Below are positions 8,831 to 17,598 of a stretch of 64,000 nt of DNA, piece after piece (within the stretch, counting starts at the first letter, position 1; each line of letters begins with the position of its first letter). The translations under genes were made by a program, and so were the position numbers. Source of the stretch: Bryobacterales bacterium (lineage in GTDB: Bacteria; Acidobacteriota; Terriglobia; Bryobacterales; Bryobacteraceae); NCBI GenBank assembly GCA_020847975.1, contig JADLBD010000183.1, positions 1-64,000 on the forward strand. Direction: 5' to 3'. Below the pieces are notes generated by a model. The model saw only the letters and a list, made by a program, of their open reading frames with translations. It made no database searches and had not been told where the DNA came from.

Positions 8831-10570
8831 CTACCACGCGCGAAGCTGAGCAGTGAGCCATTGAATGTCCTTATCCTTGTGGCAGATGAGGCAGGCGTTG
8901 GGGCTCTCCTCGAGGCCGAATCTCGCCACCGGTTCGGCGCGGGGGATGTCGTCAATCTGGTGCGAGGCGGCGGGGAACATCAGGCTGTTCATAACGGGAG
9001 GCATGTGGCAGGCGGCACAGCGGCTGCCTGCCGATGCAGCGGGGTGGTGCGTATGCGCGGCGGCGCGTGCGCCGATAGCCGAATGGCACTGAGTGCACAT
9101 CCGATCAGGGTCCGCGGCGAACTTGAAGGAGACGCGGTTGTGCTGGGGGTCAGAGGGATGGGGGTTGTGGCAACTGGCGCACTGCGCTGTTCCGCGGCGG
9201 AAGCACGCCGAGCGCATGAAGGCTTCGCCGATGAAGGTGGTCTCGCGAAAGCGGCCGTCCTTGAAGAAAGCGCGATTGCCGAATTCGGCAAAGGGCTGGC
9301 TGATGAGTTTGTTGAAATACGGGGGATTCGAGGTGTAGTTCATCTCGCCGCCGGGGCCGAGATTGCGGATGGCGGACTGGCGGTGGCACTGGCCGCAGAT
9401 CATGGTGGCCTGGACGTGGTCGAGTTTGGAGAATCGGAACGGCGTGTCTCCGGGGCTGGCAGGGTCGGCGGCATGGCGCGCCGAGGGGCCGTGGCACATC
9501 TCGCAATTGACGCCGGGCTCGCGGAACACGGCGTGCTGCATGGTGTCGTCATTCTGGCGCAGAAGCCGCAACTGGCTGGTGTGGCACACGGCGCAGTTGC
9601 GCTGATAGCTGGTGGCGTTCGACAGGTGCGGGAACCTGGAGATGAGGGTGCGCTCGCTGCCTGGAGGATCAATCAATGACCAGTAGTTGACCCACTTGTT
9701 CCGGAGCGCGTTGAATTGGATGGGAAAGACGAAGATGCGATCATCGGCGAGGCGAGTGGCGTAGGCCTGCTGCCACTTGGAGCCGATGACGTAATCGACG
9801 CGGAAACGCTTCCAGGCGCCGCCTTCGACGAGGAATTCGAAGTACGGCTTATCGCCGCCGCCCATGCGGACCTGGTCCCACTGGGTAAGTTGGGAGAAGC
9901 CGGCGAGGATCTTTGCTTCCCGCACGGGGTGGAGCATAGCGGCCATGCCGGTGGACTGCCACGATTCATAGATTGCCTTGTGGCATGTCTTGCAGGCGTC
10001 CGAGCCGGCGAACCTGGCGCGCCCATTCTCCAGGTTGTGAGGCGGTTCGGCGGGCAGCCTTCCACCGGTTCGGGAGATGACGGTTCGGGCGAACTGTTCG
10101 AGGCCTTCCCGGGTTTTCTTCCAATCGGATTCCTTCACTCCGGCTGGGCCTTCGAAGAGGGAGAGCCACAGAAGGGCATCTCTGGCATCGCGATAGGCGG
10201 CCGGCAGTTTGCCCTGGGCGAGTTCGATCTGAGCGAGGGCGAGCAGCAGCGGAGCGTTTTCGGGCAGCAGGCGGAGCGAGGCGCGTCCATCCTGAAGCAC
10301 GCGGGCGTTGTCTTTCAGATCGAGGCTCGCACCGGCGGAGATCTGATACACGCCTGCCAGCAGCCAGGACTGCAGGTAGCGTTCGAGGAAACGGTCGGCG
10401 AGCGTGCGGCGCCTGGAGGCATCGGGTGTTTTCAGCAGTTCCAGGTAGTCATTCCGTTCGGCGTCGCTTTCGGCGCGGCTGACGAGCGAGCCGCGGTTCT
10501 TGGGAGTGCCGATGTGGCCCGTGTCGAGATCCTGAGCCAACAGGGTGGCGCTGAGGAGAAGCCAGATCAT
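8831..10570 (-). CDS. eight-heme c-type cytochrome
   Basis: A 579-residue exported protein (leader MIWLLLSATLLAQ). Residues of about 40-170 form a helical TPR-like domain. From about residue 190 there are eight heme motifs: CKTCH, CAVCH, CEMCH, CGQCH, CASCH, CTQCH, CAACH and CLICH. The pattern YQRNCAVCH...VNCEMCHGPS resembles cytochrome c554 / NrfA-like multiheme proteins, suggesting periplasmic electron transfer; no enzymatic activity can be assigned. Its ATG overlaps the TGA of the upstream seven-heme gene by 4 nt, so the two are translationally coupled and probably work together. Confidence 0.92.
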   Translation of the reverse strand: MIWLLLSATLLAQDLDTGHIGTPKNRGSLVSRAESDAERNDYLELLKTPDASRRRTLADRFLERYLQSWLLAGVYQISAGASLDLKDNARVLQDGRASLRLLPENAPLLLALAQIELAQGKLPAAYRDARDALLWLSLFEGPAGVKESDWKKTREGLEQFARTVISRTGGRLPAEPPHNLENGRARFAGSDACKTCHKAIYESWQSTGMAAMLHPVREAKILAGFSQLTQWDQVRMGGGDKPYFEFLVEGGAWKRFRVDYVIGSKWQQAYATRLADDRIFVFPIQFNALRNKWVNYWSLIDPPGSERTLISRFPHLSNATSYQRNCAVCHTSQLRLLRQNDDTMQHAVFREPGVNCEMCHGPSARHAADPASPGDTPFRFSKLDHVQATMICGQCHRQSAIRNLGPGGEMNYTSNPPYFNKLISQPFAEFGNRAFFKDGRFRETTFIGEAFMRSACFRRGTAQCASCHNPHPSDPQHNRVSFKFAADPDRMCTQCHSAIGARAAAHTHHPAASAGSRCAACHMPPVMNSLMFPAASHQIDDIPRAEPVARFGLEESPNACLICHKDKDIQWLTAQLRAW

Positions 10571-12237
10571 TGCGGCCTGCCCTGTTCCACCTGCCGCAGC
10601 AGGCCGCGCATGAAGGAGTCCTCGGGGAAGTCCTGGACGAAGCGCTCCATGGCCTCTTTCGCCTGTGGATACTGCTTTGCCCGGATGAGGGCGAGGATGA
10701 GGTGTTTACGGATGGGCTGGGAGTAGGGATAGCTGTTCTCGCCGCGCTTCAAAGCGGCGATGACGTCCCCGGACCGTCCGGCGCGCGAGAGCGCTTCGGC
10801 CAAGTTGACATAGGTGGTAGAGGACGCCTTGCCTTTCTGTTCGGCTTTGGCGAGTAGATCGGCTGCTTCGGGGCGATTCTCGGCCAGCGCCTTGCTGCCG
10901 AGCGCGGCCAGTACCAGGGGATCTTCCGGCAGTTCGCGGCGGGCCTGTTCGAGGAGAGCCTGGTACCGGGTTTGCAACTCCGGGGCGCGCGCCATCAACT
11001 CCCCGTAGGCGGAGAGGCGAGTGAGCAGGGGCAGGGAAGCCGGACTGCTGGAGTTGAGGAGCAAGAGTCCGGGGATTTGTGGATTGGCCGCGGGTTCCGG
11101 CATGGTGAATCCGGCAGCGGGGCGGGCGGGGATGCGGTGGTTCGTCAGTGCGGAATGGGAGATCAACTCGATGTCGCGTTTGGGCATGTGGCAGGCGACG
11201 CAATCGTCGGCTTGTTTGCGCCGGGCATCGATGCTGAGGGTGCAACTTTTCTCGCCATGGCATCCCAGGCACTTGCCGCGGAAGTAGGAGACCGCTTTGG
11301 CTCCGGTGGGCTGTTCATGAGGATCGTGGCAGGTGAGGCAACTCAGCTTGCCGCTGGTAGCGCGGTAGCATTTGCTGAGCTTCATGGAGGAGTGATGCTC
11401 GAGCAGGTCTTCTTCCTTGCGCACCTGGGGCAGGCCGAAGATGGCCAGCGTGCGGACGAGCGGGAGGGATGGGCGGAAGTCCGAGTAATCGCGGCCCGGC
11501 AGCAACACCCGCGCGTCGCCCGCCTGGTGGCACTGCATACAGATATCCTCGGCCAGTCGCGGCGGGAGCCTGGCGGGGTTGACGATGGACGTATCGGGCA
11601 GGGCACGGGCTCCGCGGGTGCGTTCGGCGACATGTAACTGACCCGGGCCATGGCATTTCTCGCACCCGATGGCCATTTCAGCGAATGGCGGATCTTCATA
11701 GAGCCCGTCCCGGCCCGGCGCCACATTAGGGCGTCCGGCGTGGCAGATGATACAACCGTCGTAGATGGGGCGGTTGAAGCCTTCGCCGGTCTGCTCGAAG
11801 CCGGGGGAGAGGTCCCACTTGCGGGCGAGGGAATAATAAGACACGGAGGCCTGAAACAGATGATTGCCGCGGCGCACGGCGTAGCTGATGCCGTTCTCGC
11901 CGGAGCCGATGGCGAAGGCCAACTCGTGCGCGGTCTCATAGAGAACCGCGCCGTCTTTGTACTCCGATTCGGACTGGTAGAGCTTGCCGTTCTCCGCATA
12001 GACTCGGTAGTCACGGTTCAGCTTCTCATTTCGGACAACCGCGGTCGAATTCAAGAGGGTTGTGTCCGGAACGGTGATGGAGCGGCCCATGGCGGTTCGC
12101 GTATAGCCGCGGTAGATGGCCGGGTGGCAGCCGGCGCACGTCTTCGAGCCTACATAGGCGACGCCGGGCCCCGTATTGCGAAACACGAGCGGTGCGGCGG
12201 CAAGGTTGCCGAGCAGAATGAGCGGCAGAAGGCGCAC
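10567..12237 (-). CDS. seven-heme c-type cytochrome with C-terminal TPR region
   Basis: A 556-residue exported protein (leader MRLLPLILLGNLAAAP) starting with GTG. Seven heme motifs are visible: CAGCH (about residue 34), CIICH, CEKCH, CMQCH, CLTCH, CLGCH and CVACH (about residue 355), with the c554-like context IGCEKCHGPG. Residues 400-556 are a helical TPR-type domain ending in YPQAKEAMERFVQDFPEDS. The domain order is the reverse of the next gene, which has helices first and hemes second. The start lies 1 nt after the stop of an alpha-L-fucosidase gene and the end overlaps the eight-heme gene. Confidence 0.92.
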   Translation of the reverse strand: MRLLPLILLGNLAAAPLVFRNTGPGVAYVGSKTCAGCHPAIYRGYTRTAMGRSITVPDTTLLNSTAVVRNEKLNRDYRVYAENGKLYQSESEYKDGAVLYETAHELAFAIGSGENGISYAVRRGNHLFQASVSYYSLARKWDLSPGFEQTGEGFNRPIYDGCIICHAGRPNVAPGRDGLYEDPPFAEMAIGCEKCHGPGQLHVAERTRGARALPDTSIVNPARLPPRLAEDICMQCHQAGDARVLLPGRDYSDFRPSLPLVRTLAIFGLPQVRKEEDLLEHHSSMKLSKCYRATSGKLSCLTCHDPHEQPTGAKAVSYFRGKCLGCHGEKSCTLSIDARRKQADDCVACHMPKRDIELISHSALTNHRIPARPAAGFTMPEPAANPQIPGLLLLNSSSPASLPLLTRLSAYGELMARAPELQTRYQALLEQARRELPEDPLVLAALGSKALAENRPEAADLLAKAEQKGKASSTTYVNLAEALSRAGRSGDVIAALKRGENSYPYSQPIRKHLILALIRAKQYPQAKEAMERFVQDFPEDSFMRGLLRQVEQGRPQ

Positions 12238-12238
12238 T

Positions 12239-13696
12239 TCAACTTTTTACCACCTGCCACGGCTCGGGGGTGATCCGCATTCCAATGGCGGCGCTGCCGG
12301 GAAGCGCGCCACGAACGGTCACCTTGAGATCGCGCCCGTGCTGTGTCCATTCGCTATCGGCGGATGCGCCGAGGATACGCACCTTGGAGTGTTCGGCGGC
12401 AATGACGCCAGGGATAGTGAGGGCATTCGAGGAAGGCCGCTCGAGCAGGAAGGCATAGACGCTATCGCCCTTGCGGGTGAAGCGGACATCCGGCGCGCTC
12501 TTATCGGAAGCCGAGGCGCGGACCCACGGCTGGGTATCGAAGATCCCTTCGCCGTTCACCGCCAGCCAGTCTCCCAACTTGTGGAGGCGGTCCAGTTGGA
12601 TATCGGAGATGGAGCCGTCGGGCCGCGGCCCGATGTTGAGCAGCAGGTTTCCGTTCTTGCTGACGATGTCCACGAGCAAGGCAATGAGTTTGCCGGGGGC
12701 GATGACCTGTTCCGGGCCCTCCACCTGGTTATAACCGAAGCTGAAGCCAAGCCCGCGGCAGCTTTCCCATTTCTTTTCGGTGATCTTGTCGTACCTGGCG
12801 TATTCGGGCGTAGTGAAGTCAGAGAACTCGACGCCGAAGCGGTTGTTGATGACGCCATCGGGAACCGTGCCGTAATAGTGGGCAAAGATGCCGGGGAGGT
12901 TGCCGAGCTTCGGGTAGTTGATGTCGTTCCACATCACGGACGGCTGGTAGCGATCGGTCAGTTCGGTCCAATGGGCATCGGCGTAGCGCGCGTACTCCTC
13001 GCTTTGGGGAACCATGCGGCGCAGGTCGGCCATGGTTTGGATGGGCTGGGAGGTGAAAGTCCAATCGAGGCCGCCGGAATAATAGAGGCCCATTTTCAGG
13101 CCCTGTGCGCGGACGGCGGCGGTGAGGTCGCCGACGAGGTCGCGCGAGGCGGAGAGATTCGGACCGGGGCGTTTGGGATTGGTCACGTTGCTCGGCCAGA
13201 GGCGGAAGCCGTCGTGGTGCTTGGTGGTGAGCACGGCGTAACGGGCTCCAGTTTTCTTGAACAGACTGGCCCAGACGTGCGGATCCCACTTCGCGGTCTC
13301 TTTGTTGAAGGTGGGAGTGAACTGGTAGTAGTCGAAGTCCTTGCCATAGGTCTTGAAGTGATGCTGCTGGGTGGGCGAGCCCGGAATGCGCAGCGTGTTC
13401 AAGTACCATTCGGCGTACGGGTTGTTGGTGAACCACTTGCTGGGGTCGACTTTGCCGAGTTCTCCGGTGGGAGGCGCCCAGGCGGGCACGGAATAGAGGC
13501 CCCAGTGAATGAAGATGCCGAGTTTGGCGTTGCGGTACCAATCGGGGACCTGATGGGTGTGGATGGACTCCCAGTCAGGCTCGATCTTGCGAGGGCGCCT
13601 GCGCGGGTTCTGTGCGGCGAATGCACTGAGCGCCGCGGCTCCCATCAGGCTGCTGGTGAAGTTTCTACGGTTCAAGGTGGTCCTCTTCCTGATCAT
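12239..13696 (-). CDS. alpha-L-fucosidase, GH29 (first copy)
   Basis: A 485-residue exported enzyme with a Tat-like leader (NRRNFTSSLMGAAALSAFA). GH29 features are clear: KLGIFIHWGLYSVPAW near residue 55, YAVLTTKHHDGFRLWPS near 160, LKMGLYYSGGLDW near 215, the nucleophile strand SVMWNDINYP (Asp, about residue 267), and NGNLLLNIGPRPDG near 365. It should release alpha-L-fucose from glycans outside the cytoplasm. The usual acid/base residue cannot be placed by eye because it is poorly conserved. Its ATG overlaps the stop of the second fucosidase gene by 4 nt and its own stop is 1 nt from the seven-heme gene. Confidence 0.95.
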   Translation of the reverse strand: MIRKRTTLNRRNFTSSLMGAAALSAFAAQNPRRRPRKIEPDWESIHTHQVPDWYRNAKLGIFIHWGLYSVPAWAPPTGELGKVDPSKWFTNNPYAEWYLNTLRIPGSPTQQHHFKTYGKDFDYYQFTPTFNKETAKWDPHVWASLFKKTGARYAVLTTKHHDGFRLWPSNVTNPKRPGPNLSASRDLVGDLTAAVRAQGLKMGLYYSGGLDWTFTSQPIQTMADLRRMVPQSEEYARYADAHWTELTDRYQPSVMWNDINYPKLGNLPGIFAHYYGTVPDGVINNRFGVEFSDFTTPEYARYDKITEKKWESCRGLGFSFGYNQVEGPEQVIAPGKLIALLVDIVSKNGNLLLNIGPRPDGSISDIQLDRLHKLGDWLAVNGEGIFDTQPWVRASASDKSAPDVRFTRKGDSVYAFLLERPSSNALTIPGVIAAEHSKVRILGASADSEWTQHGRDLKVTVRGALPGSAAIGMRITPEPWQVVKS

Positions 13697-15051
13697 GCAG
13701 CGCGCAGAGCGACGACGGTGACGGCCTTATCAGGAGCGGCGGCAGGCAGATGCAGCGAGAGCTTCTGGTCGTCTTGCCGGTACTCGATGGGGGATCCGCT
13801 ATCGAGCAGCGATGCGGAACGGAGTTTGGGGAGGTCTTTGGCCGGCAATTCGAGGGTTGTGCCGGGCCAATCGAGGATGTGGAGGAAGACATCGCGGCCT
13901 CGGGCGGTGGTGCGGCAGGAGGGCAAGCCTTGGAGCGGGCCGTAGGTGGTTTCGTAGATGGCTTCCCCGTTGCGGTCCATCCATTTTCCGATGGCGCGCA
14001 GCCGTTCTTCGAATTCCGGCTGGATGGTTCCATCGGGTTCCGGGCCGACGTTCAAGAGGAAATTGCCGCCGCGGCTTGCGACTTCGACCAGGTTGCGAAT
14101 GAGTTCGGTGGACGATTTGAAGTGGAGGTCGTTCTTGTTGTAGGCCCAGGTATTGTTGATGGTCATGCAGGTTTCCCAGAGGCGGAAGTCCTCGGGCTTG
14201 GGAACGCCCGCGGCGAGGGCAGCGGCGGATGAAGGGTCTGTCCCCGAGATGCGAACATGCCGCGTGGGGATCGCCTTGGGAATGAACTGCTCGGGTGTTT
14301 CGTAGTCGGCGGGGACGCCGATGCGGTTATTCATGAGCGTGGCGGGCTGGAGTCCGTGGATGAGCTTAAGAAAGCGCTGCCCGTCGTACTTCTCCTGGTC
14401 GCGCAGGCCATCGAACCAGATGAGGGCGACCGGTCCGTAGCGGGTGAGGAGTTCGGAGAGTTGCAGCGACATGTAGTCGAGGTAGAGGGGCCATTCCGGC
14501 CGCTCGGGCTGCCCGTTCCAGTTCTCGCTGGAGGGCTTCGAGGTGTCGCGGAAGGCGGGATGGTTCATATCCGGAGGGGAGTAGTAGAAGCCGAGGCGCA
14601 TGCCTTCTTCGCGGCATGCGCCGGCCAGTTGTTTCACGATGTCCTTTCCGTAGGGCGTCTTCGTGATCTTGTAATTCGTGTAGCGGGAATCGAACATGCA
14701 AAAGCCGTCGTGGTGTTTGGTGGTGAACACCATGTAGCGCTGGCCCGCGGCGCGCGCGAGGCGGATGAATGCATACGGGTCGAACTTGACGGGATTGAAG
14801 CGCGAGGGGAGTTTGCGATAGTCGGCTTCACTGATGTAATTCGGTTTGCCGGTGTTGGGGCGCATGATGGGCCAGGAAGCTTCGACGCTGGCGAGCGAGT
14901 AGGGCCCCCAGTGGATGAACATGCCGAACTTGGCGGCGCGGTACCAGGCGGTGCGGTCCGCGGAGTCCTCGGCCATGCCTGGGACAGACAGGAGAGGAGG
15001 CAGGGAAAGGAGTTTGAGAACATCCCGGCGCGAGGCGAAATGAGCGCTCAT
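13693..15051 (-). CDS. alpha-L-fucosidase, GH29 (second copy)
   Basis: A 452-residue exported GH29 enzyme with leader SRRDVLKLLSLPPLLSVPG. The signature elements are KFGMFIHWGPYSLASVEASW, YMVFTTKHHDGFCMFDS, MRLGFYYSPPDMNHP, the nucleophile strand VALIWFDGLR (Asp near residue 222) and GGNFLLNVGPEPDG. It is clearly a different subtype from the neighbouring fucosidase (WFDG instead of WNDI, and divergent middle regions), so this is not a recent duplication; the pair probably covers different linkages. It is the first gene of the tightly coupled set; an AT-rich TATATACT element lies about 10 nt upstream on the minus strand. Confidence 0.95.
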   Translation of the reverse strand: MSAHFASRRDVLKLLSLPPLLSVPGMAEDSADRTAWYRAAKFGMFIHWGPYSLASVEASWPIMRPNTGKPNYISEADYRKLPSRFNPVKFDPYAFIRLARAAGQRYMVFTTKHHDGFCMFDSRYTNYKITKTPYGKDIVKQLAGACREEGMRLGFYYSPPDMNHPAFRDTSKPSSENWNGQPERPEWPLYLDYMSLQLSELLTRYGPVALIWFDGLRDQEKYDGQRFLKLIHGLQPATLMNNRIGVPADYETPEQFIPKAIPTRHVRISGTDPSSAAALAAGVPKPEDFRLWETCMTINNTWAYNKNDLHFKSSTELIRNLVEVASRGGNFLLNVGPEPDGTIQPEFEERLRAIGKWMDRNGEAIYETTYGPLQGLPSCRTTARGRDVFLHILDWPGTTLELPAKDLPKLRSASLLDSGSPIEYRQDDQKLSLHLPAAAPDKAVTVVALRAA

Positions 15052-15109
15052 GAGGCCCAGTATATAGCAGAGTTACCGTTGAGGTAGCTGTTCATGAGCG
15101 CTTGATTTC

Positions 15110-16342
15110 TCATTGCGCCGCCCCTTTGGCAACTTCCACGGCGAATACGTACGTTGCGCCGAACATGTTGGAGCGGAACACCACCCATTTCCGGTCCGGC
15201 GTGAAGCTGACGTTGGGCTCGAGGCGGTAGTCATGTTTGGACATGTTGACGAGTTTTTCGGCGCGCAGTACGCCGGGGCGGATGAAGGTGTGATCCTCGA
15301 TGCCGCGATTTAGGATGAGTTCGGGGCGGAAGAGGTAGATCCACTGCCCGTTCTTGGCATGCGCCACCTGGCCGGGGTCGCCGCCGTCGCCGCAGAAGAG
15401 CGAGCCATCGCGAGTGACGTTGAAGTGGATAGACCATTCGTCGCGCTGGAGGTGATACCAGGTGCGCTCGGCGGTGTCGAGTTTGTAGCCGGCGAGCCAG
15501 AAGTCTTCACCGCGCGGCGTTTGCAGGTCATACCAGATGGCGCTGCCGTCGGCGCTCCAGAACTCGTGGCCGAAGATTTCCATGGCCATGGTGCGGGCAT
15601 GAATTTTGGTGATTTTCCGGGTGTTGGTGTCGATGGTCCAGATGCGATCGACCTTGTGCCAGGGCCCTTCGTGGCAGAACATCAGCATGGCGGGATCCGT
15701 GGGGGAGAACAGCAGATGGTTGAGCCAGTCCGTGGCGCGGTGAATGACGGTGACGGCGCCGGTTTGGATGCTGATGGTGAACATGGCCATGGGAAGTCGC
15801 GCGGCAAGGCGCTGCTCCATCATCTGGCCCTTGTTGAGCGGCTGTTCGAGCGAGTGGCCCTGGGCGGCTTGCGGCGCGGTTCGGCTGTTGTAGTCCGCAC
15901 CGTCGCCCTCGATGTAGGTTCCGGCGAGCAGGGTTTCGTCCGCACTTACGGTGGAGATGGAACCGCGACGAGGCAGGGTGGCGATCTTCTTCGTCTCGAG
16001 CGAATCAGTGTCCGTGGAATAGGCGGCATCTTCGCGGAGGTAATACACACGCTCGGATTTGCGGCCCGCGTCGATCAGCCGGACGCGGCCATGCACGACC
16101 TGGCGGGATTGCCTGGAGGCGAGATCGAGGACGGAGATGCCATCCGGCGTCGTGTAGACCAGATTGCGTCCGGAGGCGGTGTAGCCGTTCTGGTTGAAGT
16201 AGAGGCTGGCGCTGCCGGGTTCGCGCGTGAGGCGCAGGATCCGGTGTCCGGTGTCGGGGTCCACCCAGGAGAGAGGCGGTTCGGGCTGCTCCGTTTGCGC
16301 GAAGGCCGCAGCGGTGAGGAGGATCAGGGCAAGAGGTATCAC
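15110..16342 (-). CDS. oligogalacturonate lyase-like beta-propeller protein (PL22 type)
   Basis: A 410-residue exported protein (leader MIPLALILLTAAAFA). It is a seven-bladed WD40/TolB-like propeller with features I associate with oligogalacturonate lyases: WVDPDTGHRILRLT at the start, a central LMFCHEGPWHKVDRIW, FGHEFWSADGSAIWYD and a C-terminal EPNVSFTPDRKWVVFRSN. Conserved histidines in the two central motifs fit a metal-dependent active site. It would cleave unsaturated pectin oligomers by beta-elimination. It lies 58 nt upstream of the fucosidase genes on the same strand and may be co-transcribed. The family call is good; substrate specificity is inferred. Confidence 0.8.
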   Translation of the reverse strand: MIPLALILLTAAAFAQTEQPEPPLSWVDPDTGHRILRLTREPGSASLYFNQNGYTASGRNLVYTTPDGISVLDLASRQSRQVVHGRVRLIDAGRKSERVYYLREDAAYSTDTDSLETKKIATLPRRGSISTVSADETLLAGTYIEGDGADYNSRTAPQAAQGHSLEQPLNKGQMMEQRLAARLPMAMFTISIQTGAVTVIHRATDWLNHLLFSPTDPAMLMFCHEGPWHKVDRIWTIDTNTRKITKIHARTMAMEIFGHEFWSADGSAIWYDLQTPRGEDFWLAGYKLDTAERTWYHLQRDEWSIHFNVTRDGSLFCGDGGDPGQVAHAKNGQWIYLFRPELILNRGIEDHTFIRPGVLRAEKLVNMSKHDYRLEPNVSFTPDRKWVVFRSNMFGATYVFAVEVAKGAAQ

Positions 16343-16403
16343 GTTGTCTCCTAGAATCGCACCTGGAGCGCGGGGTGCAAGGGAGGGCCGCCGCGAGTGA
16401 CCT

Positions 16404-17093
16404 TCATTTGATGATGAGAAGCAGGTGATCCGGGCCGGGATCGGGGTCCGCTTGGTTCGCCGGCTCGATATTGGGGGTGATTTCGGGAGTAGGCTGAGGC
16501 TTTGTTTTGTTATTTGAAGAATCAGCGGCTTGGGAGGGTTGGTTGGGGTTGGATTCCGGATCGCCGCCGGATGTCTGGGGGGCTTGGTTGGGGATGTGGC
16601 TTTGCTCGGTTTCCGGCTCGGGCGGAGGGCAGGCGACGTGGGCGGAGGCTTCTTTTTGGAGTTGGGACAGTAGTTTCACGCCGCGGTAGTAGGAGCGCTC
16701 GTTGAGGGTTTGGTGGCGAGTGTAGCGTTCGAGCTTGGCGATGACGGCAGGGTCGTCACCGGCGAGTGGATCGATGCCGTCCTCCTCGTAGAGAGCAAGC
16801 GTGAGTTTTTCGATGCGGCGGATGTTCCATGCGGCGAGGGTGATGCGGCGGAAGAGGTCTTCCTGTTGGGTTCCCTGGGGATTGAGTTCGGCGCGGTGGC
16901 CGGCGAGGAACTGGTCATAGAATTCCTGGTCTTCCGGAGCGACGATGGCGAAGGAGGCGGAGAAGCCTTCCTTGAGGGCGTTGCGGCTGACGGCTGCCTT
17001 GCCGGCGGCGGTTTTGGGGCCGGTGGACTTACGGGCATTTTCGCGGTTGATTCGGGCGCGAGTGCGGGATTTGTTGAAGAGGGAGCCGAGCAT
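16404..17093 (-). CDS. conserved acidobacterial protein with RINRENARKSTGP N-terminus
   Basis: A 229-residue cytoplasmic protein. Its N-terminal motif ARINRENARKSTGPKTAAGK, followed by SRNALKEGF, belongs to a family I recognise as frequent and often multi-copy in soil Acidobacteria and Planctomycetes, without known function. A helical core (about residues 55-145: LFRRITLAAWNIRRIEKL, LERYTRHQTLNERSYYRG) is followed by a low-complexity tail rich in Pro, Gln, Asn and Glu. The basic N-terminus could bind nucleic acid, which is a guess. It stands alone between the lyase gene and the toxin-antitoxin region. Confidence 0.75.
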   Translation of the reverse strand: MLGSLFNKSRTRARINRENARKSTGPKTAAGKAAVSRNALKEGFSASFAIVAPEDQEFYDQFLAGHRAELNPQGTQQEDLFRRITLAAWNIRRIEKLTLALYEEDGIDPLAGDDPAVIAKLERYTRHQTLNERSYYRGVKLLSQLQKEASAHVACPPPEPETEQSHIPNQAPQTSGGDPESNPNQPSQAADSSNNKTKPQPTPEITPNIEPANQADPDPGPDHLLLIIK

Positions 17094-17385
17094 GGGTGCA
17101 TCTCCTGAGATTTATTGGAGAAGGCTGGTGGCCTTTTCCGGTTTCAGGGTAGCTTGTGGTTGTATGGCTGACGGTGACGACTGATGCGAAGTGATTGATT
17201 TGGCGGGAAAAAGAAAGTTGGAAAACATGTCACCGGTAACCGGTCAATCGTGGTAAGGGGGAGCATATTCGATGGACCGTTAGAAGGCTTGTTTGCATAA
17301 TGCTGCTTATGCTTATCAGCATTATCAGCGTCAAGGTGAAGCCGAACGTGGTTGTGTCACTGATTACCCAGGCCGTAGGATCGAC
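17094..17385. other. 292-nt intergenic region holding one strong inverted repeat
   Basis: No protein-like reading frame is visible. The stretch is more AT-rich than its surroundings and contains the inverted repeat at 17297-17325 described separately. The left part (17094-17250) may carry the promoter of the minus-strand gene ending at 16404. Confidence 0.5.
17297..17325. terminator. 9-bp inverted repeat downstream of hicA
   Basis: Perfect arms ATAATGCTG and CAGCATTAT enclose an 11-nt AT-rich loop. It lies about 60 nt after the hicA stop on the minus strand. It could end the hicBA transcript or be a protein site; without a U-tract the terminator reading is weak. Confidence 0.4.
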
Positions 17386-17598
17386 TTACAGGTCCTCAGG
17401 ACGGAGCCCGGTGTCTTTTCCAATCTTGGCCAGCGCCGCCGGGCCGACCTCTTCGTTGTCGTGGAAGCAAAAGGTAAAGTTCCGCCACCCGGGCCGTTGG
17501 AGTTTCCGATGAGATCCGACCTGCTTTTTCAGCGACCATCCCAGGCGCAACAAGGCGGCGTACACACGTTTGGCTTTAGTGGCGTGCCAGACGCTCAC
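17386..17598 (-). CDS. hicA: HicA-type mRNA interferase toxin
   Basis: A 70-residue protein with the HicA double-stranded-RNA-binding-like fold. The family pattern is visible: an N-terminal helix (AKRVYAALLRLGW), GSHRKLQRPG with the catalytic histidine of the G-S-H motif, a beta-strand NFTFCFHDNEEVGPAAL and a final helix KIGKDTGL. HicA toxins cleave mRNA in a translation-independent way and are held inactive by HicB. The ATG overlaps the hicB stop by 4 nt. The order is hicB then hicA, the reverse of the classic arrangement but common. Confidence 0.88.
   Translation of the reverse strand: MSVWHATKAKRVYAALLRLGWSLKKQVGSHRKLQRPGWRNFTFCFHDNEEVGPAALAKIGKDTGLRPEDL

Noticed and set aside
12176..13945. 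A 589-codon plus-strand open frame opposite the fucosidase gene
   Set aside because: It lies antisense to a certain GH29 gene, has no family character, and is explained by GC-rich third codon positions.
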